DNA of 64,000 nt, from positions 269,476-333,475 of the forward strand of contig NZ_CAJSLV010000048.1 in the NCBI RefSeq assembly GCF_907177275.1, given 5' to 3'. The translations under genes and the position numbers were made by a program. This DNA comes from Actinacidiphila cocklensis. Its GTDB lineage: Bacteria > Actinomycetota > Actinomycetes > Streptomycetales > Streptomycetaceae. Under the pieces are notes generated by a model. The model saw only the letters and a list, made by a program, of their open reading frames with translations. It made no database searches and had not been told where the DNA came from. This document shows, one piece after another, positions 36,085 to 45,570 of the stretch (position 1 is the first letter of the stretch; the number at the start of each line of letters is the position of its first letter).

Positions 36085-36288
36085 ATGACGGACCGGACCT
36101 TGTGGTCGTACGCGGACATCGCCGCACATATCCGCGTGCAGGTCGACACTGTGCGCTCCTACCGAAAGCACGGGCACTTGCCCGATCCCGACCGGGTGGA
36201 AGGGGGCAAGCCCTACTGGTACGCGGACACCATCAGGGCATGGAGTGCCCGGCGGCCGGGGACCCGCGGCCGCCGGGGTCCGGACTGA
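36085..36288 (+). CDS. Small helix-turn-helix protein (MerR/AlpA-like)
   Basis: Protein of 67 residues holding one helix-turn-helix: TLWSYADIAAHIRVQVDTVRSYRKHGHLPDPDRVEGGKPYWY. The pattern SYADIA...DTVRSYRKHGHLP..D is that of HTH_17/AlpA-excisionase-like or MerR N-terminal domains. The tail is basic (RAWSARRPGTRGRRGPD). GGAGG at 36072-36076 sets ATG 36085. It lacks an effector domain, so it is probably a DNA-binding accessory or orphan regulator. A TGTCACA identical to the ECF41 -35 motif lies at 35986-35992, about 95 bp upstream, but without a good -10. No integrase is nearby, so an excisionase role is unlikely. Confidence 0.8.
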   Translation: MTDRTLWSYADIAAHIRVQVDTVRSYRKHGHLPDPDRVEGGKPYWYADTIRAWSARRPGTRGRRGPD

Positions 36289-36291
36289 CCG

Positions 36292-38538
36292 TCAGTTCCT
36301 GCTCGCGGGTTCGGGGTCCCGCTGCTCACCGGAGCGCGGGGCCGCCCCGACCGCCGTACCAGCCGGCGTCCGCGGCACGCCGCCCTCGGATATGCCGAAC
36401 CTGTCGTGGAATCTGCGCAGCACCGGCGGCGCCCACCAGGTGGCCCTGCCCGTCAGCCGCATCACCGCGGGCACCAGCAGCGTCCGGATCACCATCGCGT
36501 CCATCAGCACCGCGAGGGCGATGCCCAGCCCCAGCATCTTGGTGTTGGCCACCCGGGACATCCCAACACCGACCATCACCACCGCCAGGATGATCGCGGC
36601 CGCGGTGATCAGTCCCCCGGTCCTGCGCAGTCCGAAGACGATGGAGGCCTGGTGGTCGCCGGTCCTGTCGTACTCCTCCTTGATCCGGGAGAGGAGGAAG
36701 ACCCCGTAGTCCATGGACAGCCCGAAGGCCACACAGAACATCAGCACCGGCAGAGTGGTCTCGATGCTGCCCGTCGCGGTGAAGCCCAGCAGTCCGGACA
36801 GGTGGCCGTCCTGGAACACCCAGACCACCGCGCCGAACATGGCGGTCAGGCTGAGGGCGTTGAGCAGCACCGCCTGTACCGGGACCACCACACTGCCGGT
36901 CAAAAGGAACACCAGCAGCAGGGTGACCAGGCCGATGATGCCGGCCGCCCAGGGCAGTCGCTGCGCTATGGCGTGCTTGGTGTCCACCAGCACCGCGGCC
37001 TGCCCGGTGACCGAAGCGCGGAAGTCGGTCGGCACCGCGCGGATCTCGCCGACCAGGCGCTGCGGGCCGGCGTCCACCGACGCACCGTCCGGCACCACCG
37101 TCAGGTAGGCGCTGCGCGCGTCCTTGCCGACGACAGGACCCTCGACCCTCACCACACCGGGCAGGGCGGCCACCTGGCGTCGGTACTCGGCCAGATGGGC
37201 GGAGTCGACATCCTCGGCGAGCACGGTGATCGCACCGACCGGGCTGCCGGCGTAGTCCTGCCGGAGGTGCTGCTGCACGACGTGGGATTCGGCAGAGCCC
37301 GGCAACTGCCGATCGTCCGCGGTCCCGAACTGCACCTGCAGGAACGGCAGGCCGAGCAGGAGCAGCGCCGCCACGGCCCCGATCGCGAAGGCCGGCGCCC
37401 GCCGCATCACCAGCCGGGCCAGCGCGGCATAGCGCGCGCCGGGCTCCGCCTCGGTCCGGTCCGCCGCATTGTCCCGGCGGCGCAGCAGGTCCCGCAGATC
37501 CAGTGCGTTGACCCGGTCGCCGAGCAGCACCAGGGCGGCCGGCAGCACGATCAGAGCCGCGCCTGCGGCCAGCAGCACCACAGCGACGCCCGCATAGGCG
37601 AAGGAACGCAGGAAATACTGTGGGAAGACCAGCATGGCGGACAGCGCGGCAGCCACGGTCAGCGCGGAGAACAGCACCGTCCGGCCTGCCGTCCGCAAGG
37701 TCGTCGCCACCGCAGGTCGCGGTGCCGCGCCGGCCGCCAGTTCCTCGCGGAACCGGCGCACGATGAACAGTGCATAGTCGATCGCCAGCCCGAGGCCCAG
37801 TGCGGTGGTCAGGTTCTCGGCGAAGACCGACACGTCGGTGAACCCGGTGATGCCGCGCAGCACCGCGCTCGTGCCGAGGATCGCGATGATGCCGATGCCC
37901 AGCGGCAGCAGCGCGGCGACAGCGCTGCCGAAGACCATGACCAGCAGCACCAGGGTGATCGGCAGGGCGATCATCTCGGCCCGCACCAGGTCCTGCTGGA
38001 TGGTGGTCTGCATCTCGTGCAGCACCTCGGCGTTGCCGCCGACGCTCACCCGGACCGGGCCGTGCGCGCCGCGGTACGCCGGGGCGATGCGCTTGACCTC
38101 CTTGGCCACCGCATCGTCGTCGCCGCGCAACCGGGCTGTGATCAGCGCCGAGCCGCCGTCCTTGGCGCGCAGGACCGGCGCTCGCGTGCCCCAGTACGAC
38201 GTCACGCCGGCCACGTCGGGGTCGGCGGCGAGCGTGCGGGCCAGTTGCCGCCCCTGGGCCGCGACCGCGGGGCTGTCCGGGTCCGCGCCCCGCGTGTCGA
38301 CCAGCAGGACGAGGTTGGGCTGGGAGTCGGGGAAGCGGTCGGCAAGGGCCGCGGTGGCGTACGAGGACTGCGAGCCGGGGGCCTGGAAGCCGCCGCTGGA
38401 CAGCCGGTCCCCGACCCCGCTTCCGGCCACGACGGTGAGTGCGGTGAAGAGCAGCGCCAGCAGCAGAGTCAGCCGCGGTCTGGCGGTCACGACCCGCGTC
38501 CACCCCGCGACCGCGCCTGCGCGGTTGACATCGGACAT
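36292..38538 (-). CDS. MMPL/RND-family membrane exporter
   Basis: Integral membrane transporter of 748 residues. The topology is that of the MMPL group: one helix near residues 23-42, a large external loop, five helices (about 185-340), a second external loop, and a last five-helix bundle (about 525-700). Conserved pieces include GLGLAIDYALFIVRRFREEL near 240 and FGLSMDYGVFLLSRIKEEY near 605; the Asp-Tyr pairs carry the proton relay. Such proteins export lipids, antibiotics or dyes in actinobacteria. It is divergent from a TetR gene with a shared long dyad, the normal arrangement for a repressed drug exporter. Substrate unknown. Confidence 0.93.
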   Translation of the reverse strand: MSDVNRAGAVAGWTRVVTARPRLTLLLALLFTALTVVAGSGVGDRLSSGGFQAPGSQSSYATAALADRFPDSQPNLVLLVDTRGADPDSPAVAAQGRQLARTLAADPDVAGVTSYWGTRAPVLRAKDGGSALITARLRGDDDAVAKEVKRIAPAYRGAHGPVRVSVGGNAEVLHEMQTTIQQDLVRAEMIALPITLVLLVMVFGSAVAALLPLGIGIIAILGTSAVLRGITGFTDVSVFAENLTTALGLGLAIDYALFIVRRFREELAAGAAPRPAVATTLRTAGRTVLFSALTVAAALSAMLVFPQYFLRSFAYAGVAVVLLAAGAALIVLPAALVLLGDRVNALDLRDLLRRRDNAADRTEAEPGARYAALARLVMRRAPAFAIGAVAALLLLGLPFLQVQFGTADDRQLPGSAESHVVQQHLRQDYAGSPVGAITVLAEDVDSAHLAEYRRQVAALPGVVRVEGPVVGKDARSAYLTVVPDGASVDAGPQRLVGEIRAVPTDFRASVTGQAAVLVDTKHAIAQRLPWAAGIIGLVTLLLVFLLTGSVVVPVQAVLLNALSLTAMFGAVVWVFQDGHLSGLLGFTATGSIETTLPVLMFCVAFGLSMDYGVFLLSRIKEEYDRTGDHQASIVFGLRRTGGLITAAAIILAVVMVGVGMSRVANTKMLGLGIALAVLMDAMVIRTLLVPAVMRLTGRATWWAPPVLRRFHDRFGISEGGVPRTPAGTAVGAAPRSGEQRDPEPASRN

Positions 38539-38576
38539 GACAGAGGTGTCCTCTCCCCCTAGAACGACGTAAAATC

Positions 38577-38631
38577 ACAAACACGAACGACCGCTCGCAT
38601 TTCAAGAATGCGAGCGGGCACTCGCGTTTGT
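38577..38631. promoter_or_regulatory. Long operator dyad between the MMPL and TetR genes
   Basis: Two 25-base arms (38577-38601 and 38607-38631) match as inverted repeats at 21 of 25 positions around TCAAG. The inner 11 bp (CCGCTCGCATT / AATGCGAGCGG) and the outer ACAAAC/GTTTGT ends are conserved. It lies 38 bp upstream of the exporter start and 21 bp upstream of the regulator start, so a bound TetR dimer pair would block both promoters. Confidence 0.8.
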
Positions 38632-38652
38632 CAATCCCCCCTGGGAGTACAC

Positions 38653-39432
38653 GTGTCCGAGGCGGACGAGAGACCGAGGCGGCGCCAAGCACGCGGCGAG
38701 CGGCGCATCAGCCAGCTGCTCCAGGCCGCCGCCAGCGTGTTCTGCACGATGGGCTACACGGCGTCCAGCACCAACGCCATCGCGCGCGAGGCCGGCGTGT
38801 CACCGGGCACGCTCTACCAGTTCTTCCCGAACAAGGAGGCCATCGCCGTCGAACTGGGCGGCAAGCTGATCCGGGAGATGGAGGAGGCGCACGGGCGCAT
38901 CTTCACCCCGGAGAACGCCCGGCTGCCGCTGGACCGGCTCATCGACGCGGTGGCGGACCCCTTCATCGAGTTCAACTGCGCGAACCCCGCCTTCCTCGCC
39001 CTGATCAAGGGCCCGGACGCGCCGGGCAGGGTCGCCGAGGAACACGACACGCTGCACGCCACGCTGCTCGACCGCGTGTCCTGGCTGCTGGCCCTGCGCC
39101 GGCCCTCGCTGTCCGACGTCGAGCGCACGCTGATCGCCGAGATGTCCTTCGCGATGTTCAAGGCCGCCCTCGACCTGGTCGTGCAGAGCGAGGGCGAGGA
39201 GCGCACGGCGTACGCGGGCGAGATGAAGAGCATGCTCTACCGCTACCTCGCGCCCTACGTGGGCACAGGACCCGTCACGATCGGGGAGGCCGAGACCTCC
39301 GCGGCGCACGCGGCGGTCGTCGCCGCCGCGGCCGAACGCGCGGCCGCGGCCGACCGGGCGGAACTCTCCTCCGACGTCGGCCGCCCGGCGGCCACCGAAG
39401 CTACTTCTCGCGCCCTGCCGACGAGCAGCTGA
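38653..39432 (+). CDS. TetR-family transcriptional regulator
   Basis: Repressor of 259 residues from GTG 38653. The N-terminal HTH is RRISQLLQAAASVFCTMGYTASSTNAIAREAGVSPGTLYQFFPNKEAIAVEL at about 15-65, with the recognition helix VSPGTLYQFFPNKE. The C-terminal ligand and dimer domain is helical and ends in an Ala-rich, probably disordered tail that is unusually long. GGGAG at 38643-38647 supports the start. It almost certainly binds the dyad at 38577-38631 and controls the MMPL exporter and itself. Its last 32 bases overlap the end of the convergent DedA gene. Confidence 0.92.
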   Translation: MSEADERPRRRQARGERRISQLLQAAASVFCTMGYTASSTNAIAREAGVSPGTLYQFFPNKEAIAVELGGKLIREMEEAHGRIFTPENARLPLDRLIDAVADPFIEFNCANPAFLALIKGPDAPGRVAEEHDTLHATLLDRVSWLLALRRPSLSDVERTLIAEMSFAMFKAALDLVVQSEGEERTAYAGEMKSMLYRYLAPYVGTGPVTIGEAETSAAHAAVVAAAAERAAAADRAELSSDVGRPAATEATSRALPTSS

Positions 39433-40207
39433 ACGTGTCGCCCTGGTCGTCCCGGGACGCCGCGGGCGGGCCGATCGTCGGTACGCCGCCCTTTCGCGGC
39501 GGCGCGGCCGGTATGACGGCCGCCGGGCCGCTCTCGCCCGCCAGGGAGGACGCCACCACGGCCGAGGACCGGGCCGCACCCGCCCCATGGCGGCGCTCCC
39601 TGGCCCGTGAGGCCCATTGCGCCGCCATGCCGACTCCGGCGACCAGCAGGGATATTCCGAGCCCCAGAGAGAGCGCGTAGAAGGAATTCGAGGCGGCCCT
39701 GCCGCTGATGTAGCCGGCGCCGACCGAATACGAGGCCCACACCGCCTCGGCCACGCCCGCGCCGATCGCGTAGCGGCGCGCGGGGTAGCGCATGATGCCC
39801 GCGGCGAGGCCGCCGATCACCCGGCCGCTGGGCAGGAACCGCACGGCGATGACGAACGGCACGCCATGCCGCTGTATGCGCAGCGCCGCCCACCTCAGCA
39901 GCGCCTCACGGCGCGGCCTGCGGTGCATGCGGTTCAGCACCCGGGGGCTGAGCACCCGCCCCGTCCGGTGCATCACCAGGTCGCCGAGCACGGCGCTGCC
40001 GGCCACCACCAGCAGCACGAGCGCCAGATTCAGGTGACCCTCCGCAGCCATGACACCGCCGGTCACGAGCAGCACGGAGTTGGGCACGAGCGGCGGAGCC
40101 GTTGTCGCGGCCAGCAGCGCGTACGCCCAGACGACGTGCCCACCCCTCAGGTACTCGGCGAGTCCGGAGGTGAAGTCAAGTGACGACACACTCAGTGCAA
40201 CGTCCAT
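39401..40207 (-). CDS. DedA-family membrane protein
   Basis: Integral membrane protein of 268 residues. The SNARE-associated/VTT (DedA) signature is seen: AATTAPPLVPNSVLLVTGGVMA, VLLVVAGSAVLGDLVMHRTGR, FVIAVRFLPSGRVIGGLAAGIMRYPARRYAIGAGVAEAVW. FLPSGRVIGGLAAG is the conserved re-entrant loop with the essential Arg. DedA proteins work as undecaprenyl-phosphate or phospholipid flippases in other bacteria. The C-terminal 60 residues are an Ala/Ser/Pro-rich tail without membrane segments. ATG 40207 has GGGGCGGTGGG upstream. Its 3' end overlaps the TetR gene by 32 bp. Confidence 0.9.
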   Translation of the reverse strand: MDVALSVSSLDFTSGLAEYLRGGHVVWAYALLAATTAPPLVPNSVLLVTGGVMAAEGHLNLALVLLVVAGSAVLGDLVMHRTGRVLSPRVLNRMHRRPRREALLRWAALRIQRHGVPFVIAVRFLPSGRVIGGLAAGIMRYPARRYAIGAGVAEAVWASYSVGAGYISGRAASNSFYALSLGLGISLLVAGVGMAAQWASRARERRHGAGAARSSAVVASSLAGESGPAAVIPAAPPRKGGVPTIGPPAASRDDQGDTFSCSSAGREK

Positions 40208-40410
40208 CCCACCGCCCCTCTTCCCCGGCCCCTTATTCAACGCTGACAGCGGCAGGCGGGGACGGCAACCGGGTTGGGCGGGCTTCAGCCCTTTCACAAG
40301 AAAGGTCATCCTGAGGTTCCAGCGGGGCTACACCTCAGGTAGTAGGACCCGCGCCGAGGTCACAGCCGTGGGGTGTGCCGCACCGTCCGGGGAGGAAAAC
40401 GGCCGGAACA

Positions 40411-41157
40411 TCACCGGCCGAGAAGTTCACCTCCGTTGCACTGCAGGATCTCGCCGGTGATGAAGCCCGCCTCGGGCGAGGCGAGGAAGAGCACCGCGGC
40501 CGCGACGTCCGCAGGGCGGCCGACCCGGCCGACCAGCGTGCGGCCCGCCCGCCGGGTCAGCTCGGCGTCGTTGAGCCGCGAGCCGAAGAACTCGGTGCCG
40601 GCGACCGTGCCCGGCGCGACGATGTTGCAGGTCACGCCCTGCGGGCCGAGCTGGGCGGCGAGCGAGTGGTTCCAGGCGTGCAGGGCGGCCTTCGAGGCGC
40701 CGTAGGAGCCGCCGCCGCGCAGCGCGGCCACCGAGGTCACCGTCACCACCCTGCCGCTGTCGCTGAATCGGTCCCGGAGCGACTCGGTGATCAGGACCGC
40801 GGTGAGCACGTTGCGCTCGAAGTCCCCGCGCCAGCGCGCCAGCATCCCGTGCGGTCCGGCACCGACCGCCAGCTCCCGGCTGCCCGCGTTGTTCACCAGC
40901 ACGTCCACCCGGTCGGGCAGCTGCGACAGTGCGGCCTCGACGTCGTCGGGGTCGGCCAGGTCGCAGACCACCGGCGTGATGTCCAGCCCGCGCTCCTTCC
41001 GGATCTCCTCGACGGTCGCGTGCAGCACCTCACGGCGGCGGCCGACGATCGTGACCCGGTGGCCGTCCTCGGCGAATCGCAGCGAGACGGCCCGGCCGAT
41101 GCCTGTGCCGCCACCGGTCACGACGATGTTGCGCACCGCTGCCGCGCTCTGTGCCAT
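40411..41157 (-). CDS. Short-chain dehydrogenase/reductase
   Basis: Classical SDR of 248 residues. TGGGTGIG at 14-21 binds the cofactor, NNAG lies at 90-93, Ser in TVTSVAA near 142, and the catalytic YGASK near 152-156, followed by PGTVAGTEF and the C-terminal FITGEILQCNGG. The Arg-Arg at about 40 (GRRREVL) and absence of Asp at the end of beta-2 favour NADP(H). The product could be a 3-oxoacyl reductase or another alcohol dehydrogenase; neighbours give no pathway. It stands alone between the DedA gene and the structured region before citrate synthase. Confidence 0.92.
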   Translation of the reverse strand: MAQSAAAVRNIVVTGGGTGIGRAVSLRFAEDGHRVTIVGRRREVLHATVEEIRKERGLDITPVVCDLADPDDVEAALSQLPDRVDVLVNNAGSRELAVGAGPHGMLARWRGDFERNVLTAVLITESLRDRFSDSGRVVTVTSVAALRGGGSYGASKAALHAWNHSLAAQLGPQGVTCNIVAPGTVAGTEFFGSRLNDAELTRRAGRTLVGRVGRPADVAAAVLFLASPEAGFITGEILQCNGGELLGR

Positions 41158-41292
41158 GTGCTCCGCCCCTCGAGAAGAGACAGCACGCTACGGGATCCCC
41201 CCGAACCGGCCGCGAGCGGGGTAGCCTGCGGAAACAGCCTTCGCGAAGAGACGTAGATCACATAGCGGAGAACGTAACCATTACAGTGGTTG

Positions 41293-41430
41293 GCGGGTCT
41301 TATGTCTTGAGCACCGCGCTCCCGGCGGAGTCGGTGGGGGGCTGTAGGTCGGACCGTCTTGGGGGACGGTCCGGAACGCGTCGCCGGGGCGATACCCGGG
41401 GAGCTTGAGCGGCCCTCCCGGGCCGTTTTC
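41293..41430 (+). ncRNA. Candidate small RNA upstream of the SDR, ending at a plus-strand terminator
   Basis: A plus-strand transcript ending near 41430 is implied by the terminator at 41410-41429, yet no plus-strand gene lies upstream. The span includes the hairpin GGACCGTC-TTGGGG-GACGGTCC. The 5' end is a guess; no clear promoter hexamers were found. I recall an annotated S. coelicolor small RNA close to its citrate synthase gene (scr2736), which may be the same locus, but could not check. The terminator is seen; the RNA is inferred. Confidence 0.4.
41410..41429 (+). terminator. Plus-strand intrinsic terminator
   Basis: CGGCCC-TCCC-GGGCCG followed directly by TTTT: a 6-bp GC stem, 4-base loop and U-tract on the plus strand only. 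It has no protein gene to serve, as both neighbouring genes run the other way. Confidence 0.6.
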
Positions 41431-41467
41431 GTCCCGGCAACGGCGCAGTCGCCACAAAGCGCCCGGG

Positions 41468-41532
41468 CGGACCCGTGGGGGGATCCGTTCCGGGGAACGG
41501 GAGCGCCCCGTGCCGGACCCGTGGGGGGATCC
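41468..41532. repeat. Two-copy 19-bp direct repeat
   Basis: CGGACCCGTGGGGGGATCC occurs exactly at 41468-41486 and 41514-41532, a 46-bp period, downstream of the citrate synthase stop. Between the copies lie a 16-bp palindrome and the left arm of a 9-bp inverted repeat. Possible alternative hairpins or a local duplication. Confidence 0.75.
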
Positions 41533-41611
41533 AGCGCGGGGCGCTTCCTTGTGTGCTCCTGGCGCCGCTACGCGCCCCCGGCTGTGCGGGGCGCGCGGCG
41601 GCAGGTCTGCT

Positions 41612-42901
<1,290 letters not shown>

Positions 42902-43025
42902 GTCATTCCCTCACCGACGGTTTTGCCTCTTCTTCGAGGTGCCCTGACTACGTCCACTGTCCCCCATTTGGCGCGCACGCGTGCACTCGGGGTCGGCCAT
43001 CGGGCCGAAAAGTGGCACGGAGTGC

Positions 43026-45248
43026 CTATTTTGCGCCTCCGGACAGCCGGTGGTCGAGAGACGTGAAGCGCCGGCCGGCCGAAACGGTGCGCACCGCCTG
43101 CCCTATCGCCCGCCGCGAGCCGACCAGGACGACCAGGCGCTTCGCCCTGGTCACAGCCGTGTAGAGCAGGTTGCGCTGGAGCATCATCCACGCCCCGGTG
43201 GTGACCGGGATCACCACCGCCGGATACTCGCTGCCCTGCGATCGGTGGATGGTCACCGCGTAGGCGTGGGCGAGCTCGTCGAGTTCGTCGAAGTCGTAAC
43301 CGATCTCCTCGTCCTCGTCGGTGTGCACGGTGAGCCGCTGCTCGACCGCGTCCAGCGCGGTGACCACTCCCACCGTGCCGTTGAAGACGCCGTTGGCGCC
43401 CTTGTCGTAGTTGTTGCGGATCTGGGTGACCTTGTCGCCCACGCGGAAGGTCCGGCCGCCGAATCTGCGCTCGGGCAGGTCGGGGCGGGCCGGGGTGACG
43501 GCCTGCTGGAGCAGGCCGTTGAGCGCGCCCGCGCCCGCGGGGCCGCGGTGCATGGGGGTCAGCACCTGGACGTCGCGCCTGGGGTCCAGGCCGAATCTGG
43601 CGGGAATACGGCGGGCGACCACGTCCACGGTGAGCCGGCCGGCCTCCTCGGAGTCCTCCTCGGCGAAGAGGAAGAAGTCGGGCAGCCCCTGGGTGACCGG
43701 CGGCAGCCCGGAGTTGATCCGGTGCGCGTTGGTGACCACCCCGGACTGCTGGGCCTGCCGGAAGATCCGGGTCAGCCGCACCGCGGGCACCGGGCTGTCC
43801 GCGGCCAGCAGGTCCCGCAGCACCTCGCCGGCACCGACGCTCGGCAACTGGTCGACGTCCCCGACGAACAGCAGGTGGGCACCCGGCGGCACCGCCTTGA
43901 CCAGCTTGTTCGCCAGCAGCAGGTCCAGCATGGAGGCCTCGTCGACGACCACCAGGTCCGCGTCGAGCGGCCGGTCCCTGTCGTACGCCGCATCCCCGCC
44001 GGGCTTCAGCTCCAGCAGCCGGTGCACGGTGGACGCCTCGGCGCCGGTCAGCTCGGCCAGCCGTTTGGCGGCCCGTCCCGTCGGGGCTGCCAGCACCACC
44101 TTCGCCTTCTTCGCCCGGGCCAGCGTGACCACCGAGCGCACCGTGAAGGACTTGCCGCAACCGGGGCCGCCGGTGAGGACGGCGACCTTCTCGGTCAGCG
44201 CCAGCCGCACCGCCTGCTGCTGCTCGGGGGCGAGGTCGGCACCGGTCTGGCCGGCCAGCCAGCTCAGCGCCTTGTCCCACTCGACGTCCTGAAAGGCGGG
44301 CAGCCGGTCCTCCGGACCGTGCAGCAGCCGCATCACCTGCGCCGCGAGCGATATCTCGGCGCGGTGGAAGGGCACCAGGTAGACGGCGGTGACCGGCTCG
44401 CCGTCCCCGTCGGGCGCCGGTACGGCCTCCCGGACCACGCCCTCCTCCTCGGCCAGCTCGCCGAGGCAGTCGATCACCAGGCCGGTGTCCACCTGCAGCA
44501 GCTTCACCGCGTCGGCGATCAGCCGCTCCTGCGGCAGGAAGCAGTTGCCGCTGTCGGTGGCCTGCGACAGCGCGTACTGCAGGCCTGCCTTCACCCGCTC
44601 CGGGCTGTCGTGCGGAATCCCGACGGCCTGGGCGATCCGGTCCGCCGTCAGGAAGCCGATGCCCCACACCTCTGCCGCCAGGCGGTACGGCTGGTTCTTG
44701 ACCACCGAGATCGACGCGTCGCCGTACCCCTTGTAGATCCGCACGGCGATGGACGTGGAGACGCCGACGCCCTGCAGGAAGACCATCACCTCCTTGATCG
44801 CCTTCTGCTCCTCCCATGCGGCGGCGATCAGCTTGGTGCGCTTCGGCCCGAGGCCCGGCACCTCGATCAGGCGGTTCGGCTCGCCCTCGATGACTTCCAG
44901 GGTGCCGGTGCCGAAGTGGTCCACGATGCGTTCGGCGATACGCGGCCCGATGCCCTTGATCAGCCCCGAGCCCAGATAGCGGCGGATGCCCTGGATGGTG
45001 GCCGGCAGGACGGTCGTGTAGTTCTCCACGGTGAACTGCTTGCCGTACTGCGGGTGCGAGCCCCAGCGGCCGTGCATCCGCAGCGACTCGCCGGGCTGGG
45101 CTCCCAGCAGCGCGCCGACGACCGTCAGCAGGTCTCCCGCGCCGCGGCCGGTGTCGACCCGCGCCACCGTGTACCCGTTGTCCTCGTTGGCGTAGGTGAT
45201 CCGCTCCAGGACACCGTCCAGCACCGCGAGTCCGCCGCCGTCCGTCAT
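43026..45248 (-). CDS. recD2: RecD2-family ATP-dependent DNA helicase
   Basis: Superfamily 1B 5'-3' DNA helicase, 740 residues. The RecD2-specific N-terminal part has helix-hairpin-helix repeats (GSGLIKGIGPRIAERIVDHFG, then LIEVPGLGPKRTKLI). The motor follows: motif I GGPGCGKSF with Lys366, LAAPTGRAAKRL (Ia), VVVDEASMLDL (II), LLFVGDVDQLPSVGAGEVLRD (III), and YAVTIHRSQGSEYPAVVIP with NLLYTAVTRAK (V-VI). RecD2 acts outside RecBCD in repair and replication-fork maintenance. ATG 45248 has GGGAGG just upstream. A perfect TTGTCCACA DnaA-box match lies 71 bp further upstream. Confidence 0.94.
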   Translation of the reverse strand: MTDGGGLAVLDGVLERITYANEDNGYTVARVDTGRGAGDLLTVVGALLGAQPGESLRMHGRWGSHPQYGKQFTVENYTTVLPATIQGIRRYLGSGLIKGIGPRIAERIVDHFGTGTLEVIEGEPNRLIEVPGLGPKRTKLIAAAWEEQKAIKEVMVFLQGVGVSTSIAVRIYKGYGDASISVVKNQPYRLAAEVWGIGFLTADRIAQAVGIPHDSPERVKAGLQYALSQATDSGNCFLPQERLIADAVKLLQVDTGLVIDCLGELAEEEGVVREAVPAPDGDGEPVTAVYLVPFHRAEISLAAQVMRLLHGPEDRLPAFQDVEWDKALSWLAGQTGADLAPEQQQAVRLALTEKVAVLTGGPGCGKSFTVRSVVTLARAKKAKVVLAAPTGRAAKRLAELTGAEASTVHRLLELKPGGDAAYDRDRPLDADLVVVDEASMLDLLLANKLVKAVPPGAHLLFVGDVDQLPSVGAGEVLRDLLAADSPVPAVRLTRIFRQAQQSGVVTNAHRINSGLPPVTQGLPDFFLFAEEDSEEAGRLTVDVVARRIPARFGLDPRRDVQVLTPMHRGPAGAGALNGLLQQAVTPARPDLPERRFGGRTFRVGDKVTQIRNNYDKGANGVFNGTVGVVTALDAVEQRLTVHTDEDEEIGYDFDELDELAHAYAVTIHRSQGSEYPAVVIPVTTGAWMMLQRNLLYTAVTRAKRLVVLVGSRRAIGQAVRTVSAGRRFTSLDHRLSGGAK

Positions 45249-45570
45249 GCCCGGCCTCCCTCCCCGGAGTCGATCTGATCCGAAGGTACCGGCCGGCGCG
45301 GACACCGCGTTCCGAGCCTGTGGACAACTCCCCCACCGCGGTGGCGGACGCGCCGGTCGGCCACGGGATGCCGGGTACGGGCATGGAACGCGTGAGAGGA
45401 GCCCGGCGACGCCGGACCCCTCTCGCGTTCCCCCTGCTACCCCCGAAGCCCCCCTCGGGCGCATCTCCCTGCCGACTCCCTGAAACCCCTCCCGGGAGCC
45501 GTGATGCCATATACGACAGGCCACCTGCCGTCAGGGTTGTCCTACGGCCGCCAAATTTCTCAAGATTTTT
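45249..45570. other. Intergenic region upstream of recD2
   Basis: No gene is supported in these 322 bp. TGTGGACAA at 45319-45327 is the complement of the Streptomyces-preferred DnaA box TTGTCCACA. An imperfect stem (GGAACGCGTGAGAGG at 45385-45399 with CCTCTCGCGTTCC at 45419-45431, two bases bulged) with an inner CCGGC-GAC-GCCGG stem probably ends the operon that reads in from 45571. A T-rich run lies at 45560-45570. Confidence 0.45.
45385..45431 (-). terminator. Hairpin downstream of the LacI-linked operon
   Basis: A 13-bp stem with a two-base bulge encloses a second small stem CCGGC/GCCGG. It sits 140 bp past the last gene of the minus-strand catabolic operon and before recD2. No U-tract follows, so its strength is uncertain. 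Confidence 0.45.

Larger units (their letters stand above)
41158..41611. other. Structured intergenic region between the SDR and citrate synthase genes
   Basis: A 454-bp region without a supportable protein gene although both flanking genes are on the minus strand. It contains AACCA-TTACAG-TGGTT (41277-41292), a perfect hairpin GGACCGTC/GACGGTCC (41351-41372), a plus-strand intrinsic terminator (41410-41429), the palindrome CCGTTCCGGGGAACGG (41485-41500), a 19-bp direct repeat, and AGCGCCCCG/CGGGGCGCT (41502-41510 and 41537-41545), which may end the citrate synthase transcript. The density of structure points to RNA. Confidence 0.6.

Noticed and set aside
36085..36288. Small HTH protein as an excisionase of a mobile element
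   Set aside because: The fold fits, but there is no integrase or att repeat nearby, so it is kept only as a small DNA-binding protein.
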